Of a stretch of DNA of 26,260 nt, positions 7,890 to 14,876 are shown in pieces (the stretch's first letter is position 1; each line of letters begins with the position of its first letter). Position numbers and translations under genes: made by a program. Source of the DNA: a virus; IMG/VR virus record IMGVR_UViG_3300030012_001145, positions 1-26,260 of that record. One strand, written 5' to 3'. The notes beneath the pieces are model-generated. The model searched no databases. It was not told where the DNA came from and worked only from the letters and a program-made list of their open reading frames with translations.

Positions 7890-10427
7890 ATGCCAACATC
7901 GGGAGTAGCATTCGAGAAGGATGCCGCATTCACAAAACGTGTCCTCGATGTTTTTGAGAAGGTCAGATTTTCCTACTTATCTGCATTACAAGACCCCAAG
8001 GAATACAGGGGAGAATGGAAGAAGGCAGTTAGTGGAGTCAGGAAGCATTTCGATGAGTTGAATGACTTCACTAGGGAACTGAAGAAGTTCGTGGATGAGA
8101 AGTACCTGTTTGACGACGAGGTTGAGAAACCCGATAGCCTTCAAGCCAAGAAACTATACAATGACATCAAGAGAATGAGATTCTCATCCAAGAAGATCAG
8201 TGATCCCTTCAGCGAGCAACTCGGTGAAAACGTACTCGATGTGTTGATGGAGAAGGAGGGGATGATGATAGCATTCCTACATTATGCAATAAGAACAGAG
8301 ACACTACCGATAAAGGAAGAGACATGGAAGAAGTATGATCTGCCTGTCGATACGATAACAGATGGCTCAAAGGGATTGGACCTGAAGGTATCTGACATTC
8401 CTCTCTTCATTATGGAACACTACGGTGAGGGTAAGAACACCAAGAGAGTGAAGGCCAAGGTTGACTCAGCGATGAAGAAACTCAAGGAGATGTACCTTGA
8501 GGATAACACAGAAGAAGAATGGGAGGCACTACTTGCTCTTGAGCAATCTATAACCAAGTCAGAGAAGGAGAAATCAGAGGTTGAGTTCTACATTCCAAAC
8601 AAGCCAATGTATAGAATATTCGAGATAGACGACATGAAGTACATCAAGGGTCTATCCGGTGAGTTTGTCGTGCAAGAGAAGTATGATGGAATGAGAATTC
8701 AGATACACAAGAAGGGCAGTGATGTCAATATATTCTCATTCAACAAGAAGGACATCACCGATAAATGCAAGAAGCAAGTCGATGAGATGAAGAAGAAACA
8801 TTTCGGGGATTGCATACTAGACGCAGAACTGGTAGGGTTTCAAGGGGATGAGCCTGTTCACAGGGCAGATGTCGTCACTCACATATTCAAGAAGGAAGTA
8901 GACGGGTTAGAACTCAAGGCACACGTTTTCGATGTCATGTACCATGAGGATAAGAACGTCGCAGAAGAACCCTTGAGGGAGAGAATCAACATATTGTTCT
9001 ACCAATATTCCCAACACTCATCGGAACATTTGGCCTTTCCGTCAAAGAAGGACACTAGAATCGCAGACTCATTCGATGAGATAGACAAGTACGCAAAGGG
9101 AATCATGGATCTCCCAACATCAGAGGGTGTGGTCATCAAGGACATAGAATCAACATACTATGTGGGAATACAGAAGAATCCTAAGTGGATCAAGTGGAAG
9201 AAGTTCGTTGATCTCGATGTCGTTGTGTTGGGTAAGGACAAGACAAAGAGTGGTCTTTTCACCTATAGAATAGGAATAGGACCAGTCACTGCTGAACAGG
9301 CTAGGGAGCATAAGACAGTGGAGATGGATGACATTGCATACATACCCGTAGGGAAGGCACTTAACACCAAGACCTCTGTTGATGTGGGTTCTATCGTTAG
9401 GGTGAAGGTTGATGAAGTCAGAAGAAATGGAGATGCCTACTCACTATACTCTGCCAAGGTCATAGAGATACCTGAAGTAAAGGAATCCGATAAACTACAG
9501 ACACTAGAACTTCTAGCACAAGATGCGAAGAAGTCATTGATCCAAGACTCAAAGGAATACATGATTAGAACTGAGGGACTAAAGAAAATGATAATCACTG
9601 ATGGAGTGCATGGTAATGCAGAGATCATAGTAAAATCGGATCTCGATGGCTTTCAGGTATACGGCATAGAGGGAGATGACCTGATGGCTAAGAATGCCCT
9701 TTACGACATAGACATATGGAAAGAGGAAATGACTGAAATGATGAAGACCATCAGATCAGAACTTAGATTGGCGATATATCAGTTCCTAAAGGATAAAGGA
9801 AGACCAACCCCATACAAAGATATTCTTGAGTTCGTCAAGGAAAAGCACTTGGATAAATTTGAGGGATATGTTTTCGATGGGGATCAGGATAAATTCAAGA
9901 AGTGGTTGATGAATCAAGAAACGGCTATTGTATATGATAAGAACAATGACACATTCTCTGAGAATGAGGAAACAATCGTAAAAGAGGCAAGTCAAAAGAT
10001 AGGGAAGTTTGTTGTAAACAAGAGAGAGGATGACAACCTAGACTTGGTTTTGATGCACGATGACAAAGAGTATGTTTGGACAATAGACATAGATGACATT
10101 GAAGATGTGTTCAATCTATTCGGTAAGTCTAGTAAGTTCCCTGCCGAGATAGCAACGAATAGACAGGACGGAATAAAACTAGACCAAGGGGAGGTTCTAT
10201 TCGGAGTACAAAGACATGGGTATCATGAATACAAGTTAGATGGTGATAGGTTCAAGACTCGACTACATGCTAGAGTAGTGCCTGTGGATGGTAAGGATAC
10301 ATGGGTAATATGGACAGGTATGAAACAAGAGATGCTAGATGACTCAGAAGATGAGGGACTTATCGATATAACAAAGGATAGGAATAAAAAGTTAACCCTA
10401 TCTAATACGGATGATCGAGACGCTTAA
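7890..10427 (+). CDS. ATP-dependent DNA ligase with extended C-terminus
   Basis: This enzyme would seal nicks in DNA through a lysine-AMP intermediate. The nucleotidyltransferase motifs are present in order: motif I EKYDGMR (K264, the predicted AMP-accepting lysine), motif III LDAELVGF (E313), motif IIIa AHVFDVMY, motif IV EGVVIKD (E412) and motif V WIKWKKF (K435, K437). An OB fold follows, ending near VDEVRRNGDAYSLYSAKVIE. The KYDGMRIQIHK text is archaeal/eukaryal in style, not bacterial NAD-type. The first 240 residues only loosely recall a ligase DNA-binding domain. Beyond about residue 545 come a winged-helix-like segment and a final domain (about 700-845) whose DGDRFKTRLHARVVPVDGKDTWVIWTG weakly recalls the LigD phosphoesterase domain. 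At 845 residues it exceeds the usual 550-600. The start follows GTGTGAGAC. Confidence 0.9.
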   Translation: MPTSGVAFEKDAAFTKRVLDVFEKVRFSYLSALQDPKEYRGEWKKAVSGVRKHFDELNDFTRELKKFVDEKYLFDDEVEKPDSLQAKKLYNDIKRMRFSSKKISDPFSEQLGENVLDVLMEKEGMMIAFLHYAIRTETLPIKEETWKKYDLPVDTITDGSKGLDLKVSDIPLFIMEHYGEGKNTKRVKAKVDSAMKKLKEMYLEDNTEEEWEALLALEQSITKSEKEKSEVEFYIPNKPMYRIFEIDDMKYIKGLSGEFVVQEKYDGMRIQIHKKGSDVNIFSFNKKDITDKCKKQVDEMKKKHFGDCILDAELVGFQGDEPVHRADVVTHIFKKEVDGLELKAHVFDVMYHEDKNVAEEPLRERINILFYQYSQHSSEHLAFPSKKDTRIADSFDEIDKYAKGIMDLPTSEGVVIKDIESTYYVGIQKNPKWIKWKKFVDLDVVVLGKDKTKSGLFTYRIGIGPVTAEQAREHKTVEMDDIAYIPVGKALNTKTSVDVGSIVRVKVDEVRRNGDAYSLYSAKVIEIPEVKESDKLQTLELLAQDAKKSLIQDSKEYMIRTEGLKKMIITDGVHGNAEIIVKSDLDGFQVYGIEGDDLMAKNALYDIDIWKEEMTEMMKTIRSELRLAIYQFLKDKGRPTPYKDILEFVKEKHLDKFEGYVFDGDQDKFKKWLMNQETAIVYDKNNDTFSENEETIVKEASQKIGKFVVNKREDDNLDLVLMHDDKEYVWTIDIDDIEDVFNLFGKSSKFPAEIATNRQDGIKLDQGEVLFGVQRHGYHEYKLDGDRFKTRLHARVVPVDGKDTWVIWTGMKQEMLDDSEDEGLIDITKDRNKKLTLSNTDDRDA

Positions 10428-10431
10428 ATAC
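10424..10431 (+). promoter_or_regulatory. Candidate archaeal TATA box ahead of the capsid module
   Basis: TTAAATAC, preceded by purine-rich GAGACG, overlaps the ligase stop codon and resembles an archaeal BRE/TATA element. If the box spans -30 to -23, transcription would start near 10454, where an in-frame GTG of the protease gene lies, giving a leaderless message. It is one of few AT-rich breaks without a GGTGA binding site before the next gene. AT-rich octamers are common, so this is tentative. Confidence 0.35.
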
Positions 10432-10438
10432 AAAGAAT

Positions 10439-11674
10439 GTGAATTTGTTCAGCGTGTTGGAACAACCAATGAGACTAGCCACAGATACTGGTGGTAGTTT
10501 TAATATCCTAAAATCAGACAACTTGGTTATAGGTGGCTATGCTTCCATAGAGGTTGTAGACAAACAAAACGATCTCATTACGTTGAAGGCATTGAATGAG
10601 GCAGTTCAAGGTTTCATGGGTGACAAGAAGTTCAGGAACGTCATGTCTAATCATTCAAACGTACAGGTTGGAGAGGTTATAGAATCATACAGGGATACGA
10701 ATGGAACCCTGCACAAGACGCAAGTAGATGATGTTGGGTTCTATGTTGTCATCAAACTAAGGGATGACATAGAGAAGGCCAAGGAAATATCAAGGGGAAT
10801 CCGAAAGGGAACCCTACGTTCCTTCAGCATCGGTGGTCAAGCACTATCGAAGCAGAAGAGGAACAACGACGAGTTTGGGGAGTACAATGAAATCGACAAA
10901 CTCGAATTACACGAAGTCACAATTTGTGAGAAGGGTATCAACCCGGAAGCCAAATTTGACATTTTAAAACAGGAAAAAGGTGAAAAAATGACTGAAAAGT
11001 TAGAAAAAGCCCTTGAGGAACTGAACACCCTGATGAAAGAGGTTGATGCCCTTTCAAAAGAGGAAATGGACGAGAAGGCCATGATGGATGCAAAAGCAAT
11101 GGACGAGAAGGCCATGTACGACAAAGCAATGGGTGAAGAGGAAACCGACAAGGAAGAAATGACAGAGAAAGAAGAGATGGAAGAAATGGACATGGCAGCC
11201 AAAGCCCTTGATGAAGATTCAACAAGGGACTACGAGGCTGGTGAAGAGGTTGTCAGTGGTGGAAGGCCAACGGCAGCACCTGCACAACTCGGACCAATTT
11301 CCAAAGGTCTAGAGAGTGGTGACTTCACTACTCTTGATCTATCCGTCGAGAACGTAGAGAAAGCGTATGAGCAGTTTAAGGCCGAGCAATTGGAGAAACT
11401 AGCATACGATTCTCTATCTAAGCAATTCGAGTCTCGATTTGCTAGAGAGATGGAAATGAAGAAATCTCTTGCTGAGAGAGCAGAATACGACGCACATGCT
11501 GAAGTATCCGCACTCAAAGAAGAGTTTGCTGAACTACGCAAGTCTCTAACAGAGAGGAACGATGCAATCGTTAAGGCAGCAGTGCCTTCCCTCCCTGAAG
11601 ACGTGCTAAAATCCGTTGAGAATATCGCTGACATGTCGTGGGACGACATACACAAGTTGGCGGGGAACTACTGA
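10439..11674 (+). CDS. Capsid maturation protease (XkdF-like) fused to scaffold
   Basis: The first 175 residues resemble the XkdF/HK97-type serine protease that matures procapsids: IGGYASIEVVDKQNDLI, a likely catalytic His in SNHSNVQVGEV (H72), and a likely catalytic Ser in GTLRSFSIGG (S128 or S130), closed by LHEVTICEKGINPEA. From residue 184 on it is a charged helical scaffold with a Met/Asp/Lys/Ala repeat (about 209-232), a linker near 262-285, a coiled coil at about 300-380 and the tail MSWDDIHKLAGNY. It lies directly upstream of the capsid protein. The start is uncertain: GTG 10439, GTG 10454 and ATG 10469 are all in frame and none has a clear binding site. Family and order are convincing. 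Confidence 0.88.
   Translation: MNLFSVLEQPMRLATDTGGSFNILKSDNLVIGGYASIEVVDKQNDLITLKALNEAVQGFMGDKKFRNVMSNHSNVQVGEVIESYRDTNGTLHKTQVDDVGFYVVIKLRDDIEKAKEISRGIRKGTLRSFSIGGQALSKQKRNNDEFGEYNEIDKLELHEVTICEKGINPEAKFDILKQEKGEKMTEKLEKALEELNTLMKEVDALSKEEMDEKAMMDAKAMDEKAMYDKAMGEEETDKEEMTEKEEMEEMDMAAKALDEDSTRDYEAGEEVVSGGRPTAAPAQLGPISKGLESGDFTTLDLSVENVEKAYEQFKAEQLEKLAYDSLSKQFESRFAREMEMKKSLAERAEYDAHAEVSALKEEFAELRKSLTERNDAIVKAAVPSLPEDVLKSVENIADMSWDDIHKLAGNY
10979..10990 (+). promoter_or_regulatory. Internal ribosome binding site and ATG for scaffold alone
   Basis: GGTGA at 10979-10983 is followed after four bases by ATG at 10988-10990, inside the protease gene and in its reading frame (residue 184). The spacing and sequence match the starts of the LAGLIDADG-type gene (GGAGGTGAAAAAATG) and the capsid gene (GAGGTGAAAAGAAATG). 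It sits exactly where the protease domain ends and the scaffold begins. Confidence 0.7.
10988..11674 (+). CDS. Nested scaffold protein from an internal start
   Basis: A 228-residue protein is predicted from the in-frame ATG at protease residue 184. It would contain only the helical scaffold, beginning MTEKLEKALEELN and ending with the MSWDDIHK tail. Phage lambda makes its Nu3 scaffold from an internal start in the protease gene C in the same way, so the arrangement is known in tailed viruses. Making more scaffold than protease would suit procapsid assembly, which needs many scaffold copies and few protease copies. The internal GGTGAAAAAATG is better than any start signal of the full-length gene. 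That the shorter product is made is inference. Confidence 0.65.
   Translation: MTEKLEKALEELNTLMKEVDALSKEEMDEKAMMDAKAMDEKAMYDKAMGEEETDKEEMTEKEEMEEMDMAAKALDEDSTRDYEAGEEVVSGGRPTAAPAQLGPISKGLESGDFTTLDLSVENVEKAYEQFKAEQLEKLAYDSLSKQFESRFAREMEMKKSLAERAEYDAHAEVSALKEEFAELRKSLTERNDAIVKAAVPSLPEDVLKSVENIADMSWDDIHKLAGNY
11066..11131 (+). repeat. 33-base tandem repeat in the scaffold region
   Basis: The 18-base unit ATGGACGAGAAGGCCATG occurs at 11066-11083 and again, identical, at 11099-11116, a period of 33 bases. The encoded peptide reads MDEKAMMDAKA then MDEKAMYDKAM. A more diverged third unit follows. The repeat lies in the flexible, acidic start of the scaffold and probably varies in copy number between relatives. 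Confidence 0.75.
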
Positions 11675-11685
11675 GGTGAAAAGAA

Positions 11686-13035
11686 ATGAGTGGATATGTT
11701 AAAACAATGAGAGATTTAGAAAGTTCTTCATATGGACTTACTGGCGGTGCTGCTGGTAATGCTGTATTGAAGAGTGCCGGATTGGTTGGCGGTTTCGGAA
11801 CTGCACACGATGGTGGAACATCCATCGCTACAGGTGCAACTGGACTGGCCGACCTATACAACGTCCTTTACGGACAGAAAGTTTGGTCGATGCTTAACCA
11901 AGAGGTTAACGCATTGTCTATGGTTGCTAAAAGACCATACACATCATCGGGATGGAGGGTTCTAAAGAGCCGTCCTCAAGGTGGCAGTGGTTCGTCCTTT
12001 AGCGTCACATCAGGCGGAGCAGCAGGTTCAACGTCTCCTGACCCGGCTATCATCGGTGGTGTTATTGAAAACGCTTCCCTAGGTAGCACTGGTTTTGAGG
12101 CTCTTGCTCCTGAGTATGACAAACTATTCGTCAGCCCAAAGACGGTGGCCCATCTATTCGAGTTCTCTGAACTTGGTATGGAACTTGCCGCTATCGATGA
12201 CGGTGTAGGTGACATCAGAGCAATAGTCCGTGAGGACATGGGTAAGCATCACGCTGAGTCTCAGAACAAGATGCTTCTGATGCCATTCGAGTTGTATGGT
12301 GCTGACACAAACGACGACGCAACACCAACCGATGACCTATCGAAGAACTACACTTCACTATTGAAGATCGTTTCTTCAGAGGCTGAAGTTGAGGCAATGG
12401 CTGCTGCTGGTCTAATCGGTTCATCCGATGACACCATCGAGAACGCTGCTGCTGCAATGAGGCAGATATACGGCAAAGCAAGAGGTGCAACTGGAAACGG
12501 ATACCTAGACGCTGTAATCAACTTCGGTGGTGGATACGCAGCAGGTGACGCAAGGCTACTAACACTAAGCCTACTCAACAGCGTCATCCGTGAGGTACGT
12601 GAGAACGGTGGAAACACCAAGGTCATGTTGACTGGATACGACACTGTTCAGGCTATCGGTGATCTCCTACAGGCCCAAGAGAGGTTCATGGACAGGAGAG
12701 AAATCGTGCCAACCCACAACGGTGTTCGTGGTGTCAAGGGTGCAGAAGTCGGCTTTAGGGTCGCTACCTACTACGACATCCCGATCATCCCATGCAAAGA
12801 CATGCCAAAGACGGGACAGGGTTCAGGTAAACTCAGCGACATTCTGTTGCTAGACACTGACCACCTATGGCTATCTGTGATGAAACCAACCCAATACTTT
12901 GAGGATGGTATCACCAACGGAAACCCATTCGGTGTTGGTAAACTCGGAAACCAAGGAATGTACAGAACCATCGGGGAAACCTGCTGTTCATTCTTCAAGG
13001 GACAAGCCAAGATTACGAACCTAAAGAGTGCTTGA
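11686..13035 (+). CDS. Major capsid protein (HK97 fold)
   Basis: This 449-residue protein should form the icosahedral shell. It directly follows the protease-scaffold and has the strong site GAGGTGAAAAGAAATG, overlapping the previous stop. The sequence is Gly/Ala/Ser-rich at the N-terminus. It continues with LYNVLYGQKVWSMLNQEVNALSMV, a surface-exposed variable region, and a C-terminal half typical of HK97-like shells: VMLTGYDTVQAIGDLL, a loop with REIVPTHNGVRGV, then VATYYDIPIIPCKDMP and ILLLDTDHLWLSV. Codon use is even and GC-richer than that of flanking genes, consistent with high expression. I see no transmembrane segment. The fold assignment rests on gene order plus these segments. Confidence 0.88.
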   Translation: MSGYVKTMRDLESSSYGLTGGAAGNAVLKSAGLVGGFGTAHDGGTSIATGATGLADLYNVLYGQKVWSMLNQEVNALSMVAKRPYTSSGWRVLKSRPQGGSGSSFSVTSGGAAGSTSPDPAIIGGVIENASLGSTGFEALAPEYDKLFVSPKTVAHLFEFSELGMELAAIDDGVGDIRAIVREDMGKHHAESQNKMLLMPFELYGADTNDDATPTDDLSKNYTSLLKIVSSEAEVEAMAAAGLIGSSDDTIENAAAAMRQIYGKARGATGNGYLDAVINFGGGYAAGDARLLTLSLLNSVIREVRENGGNTKVMLTGYDTVQAIGDLLQAQERFMDRREIVPTHNGVRGVKGAEVGFRVATYYDIPIIPCKDMPKTGQGSGKLSDILLLDTDHLWLSVMKPTQYFEDGITNGNPFGVGKLGNQGMYRTIGETCCSFFKGQAKITNLKSA

Positions 13036-13044
13036 GGTGATTAA

Positions 13045-13395
13045 GTGACACATACAGTGACTGTACTAGCAGACCACAAAGGCTACGTTGGCCCAAGGGT
13101 CGCTGGTGACGAATACTTTGTGGATGCTAATATCAACATCACCTCATACACTGAGGATGGCGAGATAATCACAGCAGCATCACTAGGACTTACTAGTGTC
13201 ACTGCTGCTATGATTACTGGCTGTGAGGTCGCATCAGGGGTTGCTTTGAACAGATTTGTAGTGGAACTAAGTGCGGCAGGTGCTTATGAGAGCAGTTCAT
13301 CATTCGCTCTTGTCGGTACTGTTGCATCTTCCGGTGCTGAATCTGCTAACAGCGACCTAGGAATGATTAGAGTCCGTGTTTACGGGAATCTCTAA
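13045..13395 (+). CDS. Small beta-rich protein, likely capsid accessory
   Basis: The 116-residue product is rich in Val, Thr, Ser and Ala with alternating hydrophobic residues (HTVTVLADHKGYVGPRVAG, MIRVRVYGNL), the look of a small beta protein. It has no cysteine pair or membrane segment beyond one cysteine. It begins with GTG, supported by GAGGTGATTAAGTG directly after the capsid stop, and is followed by a strong hairpin. The place directly after the capsid gene suits a decoration or capsid-stabilising protein, but no family match is recognised, so the role is inferred from position. Confidence 0.75.
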   Translation: MTHTVTVLADHKGYVGPRVAGDEYFVDANINITSYTEDGEIITAASLGLTSVTAAMITGCEVASGVALNRFVVELSAAGAYESSSSFALVGTVASSGAESANSDLGMIRVRVYGNL

Positions 13396-13413
13396 ATAGA
13401 TCAACGAAAAGTT

Positions 13414-13449
13414 TAGTCCTGTCCCTCCTAAAATGGAGGGACGGGGCTA
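13414..13449 (+). terminator. Strong hairpin after the capsid genes
   Basis: TAGTCCTGTCCCTCC (13414-13428) pairs with GGAGGGACGGGGCTA (13435-13449) around a six-base loop, a 15-pair stem with two G-T wobbles and an 8-pair perfect inner part. It lies in one of only two real gaps in the window. No long T tract follows, so it may be a transcription attenuator, an RNA-processing or 3'-end stabilising element rather than a classic terminator. Confidence 0.6.
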
Positions 13450-13468
13450 CAACCTAACGGTGTTTAAT

Positions 13469-13954
13469 ATGGTAAAAATTAAACTAAAGAACAAATCATT
13501 GGATGAACCAAAAATCATTAGAAGAGGTGGAGTGACTTACTCCATCACCTCAACAGAAGAAATAGACATGCCTCTAAGGTATGCTGCCTACATCATAGAT
13601 AGCACAATGCAATATGGTTTCGTGCCTTCAGATAAATCAGACCTAATTTCTGCTAGTGGGGATTTGCTGAGAGTAGTCCTAAGTCTAGAAAATGAAACCA
13701 CGATAGATGCTGTCGTAAACAAATACTTCGCAAAGAAACTATCCAAGGTAGAGGCAAAGCCTGAACCCAAGGTAGAAGAGAAGCCCGAACCTAAAGTAGA
13801 GGAAAAGGTCGAGGAAAAACCAAAAACAGAATCAAAAGCAGAGAAGAAACCTGCTCCTAAGAAAAAAGGAAGACCACCTAAGAAGAAGACAGATACTTCC
13901 TCTTCAACAACCAAAGCAAAGAAAACTAAGAAAACCACCACCAAGGAGGAATAA
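13469..13954 (+). CDS. Protein with lysine-rich, AT-hook-like tail
   Basis: I start this gene at ATG 13469, preceded by GGTG at 13459-13462, not at ATG 13433, which lies inside the hairpin loop. The 161-residue product has a folded-looking N-terminal half (about residues 1-90, GGVTYSITSTEEIDMPLRYAAYIID). Then comes a tail of KPEPKVEEKPEPKVEEK repeats ending in a Lys/Ser/Thr-rich segment. The tail contains KKKGRPPKKK (G134-R135-P136), close to the GRP core of AT hooks that bind the minor groove of AT-rich DNA. Histone H1-like tails are similar. A virion-internal DNA-binding protein or connector is plausible. The N-terminal half is not recognised. Confidence 0.75.
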   Translation: MVKIKLKNKSLDEPKIIRRGGVTYSITSTEEIDMPLRYAAYIIDSTMQYGFVPSDKSDLISASGDLLRVVLSLENETTIDAVVNKYFAKKLSKVEAKPEPKVEEKPEPKVEEKVEEKPKTESKAEKKPAPKKKGRPPKKKTDTSSSTTKAKKTKKTTTKEE

Positions 13955-13956
13955 GC

Positions 13957-14229
13957 ATGGCATGTAATTCAAGCGGAGTAAAAACAGCCGACGCACTAAT
14001 ATCAAATGACAGATGTAAATTAATCAGCATTCACGCATCAGGATTCAGTAGCACAGGTACGATCAAACTATTCGACAATACTGCTGCAAGTGGAAAGGAG
14101 ATTGTTAGGATATCATTCGACGCAGCCAAGCAGACTGCCATAGAATTCGACATGCATGGTGCTATAGCAAACAATGGATTGTACTTGGACATAACAGGTA
14201 CTGCTGCTGTTTCTGTGGAGTTTGCATAA
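13957..14229 (+). CDS. Small beta-rich structural-type protein
   Basis: The 90-residue product reads like a small beta sandwich: CKLISIHASGFSSTGTIKLFDNTAASGKEIVRISF and a closing ITGTAAVSVEFA. Proteins of this style, a short strand pair around LFDN and SGKEI, are common among virion decoration and appendage proteins of marine tailed viruses, from general familiarity rather than a search. It starts with GGAGGAATAAGCATG, directly after the previous stop. It has two cysteines (C3, C20) and no membrane segment. The exact role is unknown. Confidence 0.72.
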   Translation: MACNSSGVKTADALISNDRCKLISIHASGFSSTGTIKLFDNTAASGKEIVRISFDAAKQTAIEFDMHGAIANNGLYLDITGTAAVSVEFA

Positions 14230-14230
14230 T

Positions 14231-14638
14231 ATGAGTTATAATACATTTGAGGATGACACTCGCCTAGTGATGACAATCCTATTCGTTGGTGCTGTAAGTG
14301 GTGTCAACGTATACTTCTTCGCTACATTCGGGTCTGCTTTCCTAAGTGTCTATGGCCCTTACACCCTAGCAGTTCTATTTGGTGTATTGACAGTGGGGGG
14401 AATAATGATTCTAAAATCTATATTCGACTTGGTGTTGAACGAGTACATCGAGGATTTCCTACTACAGAGAAGCATCAACACCTATTGGGCTAGGAAAGCC
14501 AAGGACGAAGAGAACCGCAAGAGAGTACGTGAGTCCATGCGTCAGTATGAAGAGTTCAGGTTTAGGCCGATTCCACAGCAGCAACAGTATGTCGATGAGA
14601 ACGTGATAAATCCGTCCTTCTTGATGACTGAACAGTGA
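14231..14638 (+). CDS. Small membrane protein with two predicted helices
   Basis: The ATG at 14231 is preferred over the TTG at 14222. The 135-residue product has two hydrophobic segments, about residues 13-35 (VMTILFVGAVSGVNVYFFA) and 42-62 (PYTLAVLFGVLTVGGIMIL). A charged, helical, soluble C-terminal half follows (ARKAKDEENRKRVRESMRQYEEF) and ends PIPQQQQYVDENV. It is followed within five bases by another membrane protein and then by a small GTPase. The layout suggests a hairpin-like membrane anchor with a cytoplasmic arm that could bind the GTPase, which is inference. Such a protein is unexpected between capsid and adaptor genes. A virion membrane, a holin or a host-membrane docking factor are alternatives. 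Confidence 0.75.
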   Translation: MSYNTFEDDTRLVMTILFVGAVSGVNVYFFATFGSAFLSVYGPYTLAVLFGVLTVGGIMILKSIFDLVLNEYIEDFLLQRSINTYWARKAKDEENRKRVRESMRQYEEFRFRPIPQQQQYVDENVINPSFLMTEQ

Positions 14639-14642
14639 GAAT

Positions 14643-14867
14643 ATGCTAGACCAACTATTGATGGGCATTGATGAATCGACTCTTGCATATGACTTGCAGA
14701 GAGCGCATTCAGCAGACCTGATGTTCATGAGGTTCAGGTTTTGGTTTTGGGGGTTCATATCCACAATAAGTGGCTTCCTCGTAGGGCATATGATAGCCTT
14801 ATCCGGCTACAACATCTTTGCAGGAATATGGGAGGGGTTGCTGGACTTTTGGCATCATCTATTCTGA
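14643..14867 (+). CDS. Second small membrane protein
   Basis: The 74-residue product has a short polar N-terminus (MLDQLLMGIDESTLAYDLQRAHSADLM), then an aromatic-rich hydrophobic helix from about residue 31 to 55 (RFWFWGFISTISGFLVGHMIAL). A second weaker hydrophobic stretch ends FAGIWEGLLDFWHHLF. It is probably membrane-inserted by one helix, with an aromatic, amphipathic C-terminus. GTGAG precedes the ATG, and the GTPase gene starts nine bases after its stop. A holin is a possible alternative because of size, but holins usually sit in a lysis cassette and no lysis enzyme is seen nearby. Confidence 0.72.
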   Translation: MLDQLLMGIDESTLAYDLQRAHSADLMFMRFRFWFWGFISTISGFLVGHMIALSGYNIFAGIWEGLLDFWHHLF

Positions 14868-14876
14868 GGTGTTGAA

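Noticed and set aside
11774-11965. Alternative + strand frame within the capsid gene (63 codons)
   Set aside because: It overlaps the capsid protein completely, lacks a binding site and has no protein-like composition.
13433-13468. Upstream ATG at 13433 as the start of the lysine-rich protein
   Set aside because: It lies in the loop of the hairpin with no binding site; ATG 13469 has GGTG at good spacing.
14643-14867. Holin of a lysis cassette
   Set aside because: The size fits, but no endolysin or other lysis gene is nearby and the neighbour is a GTPase, so a plain membrane-protein label is safer.
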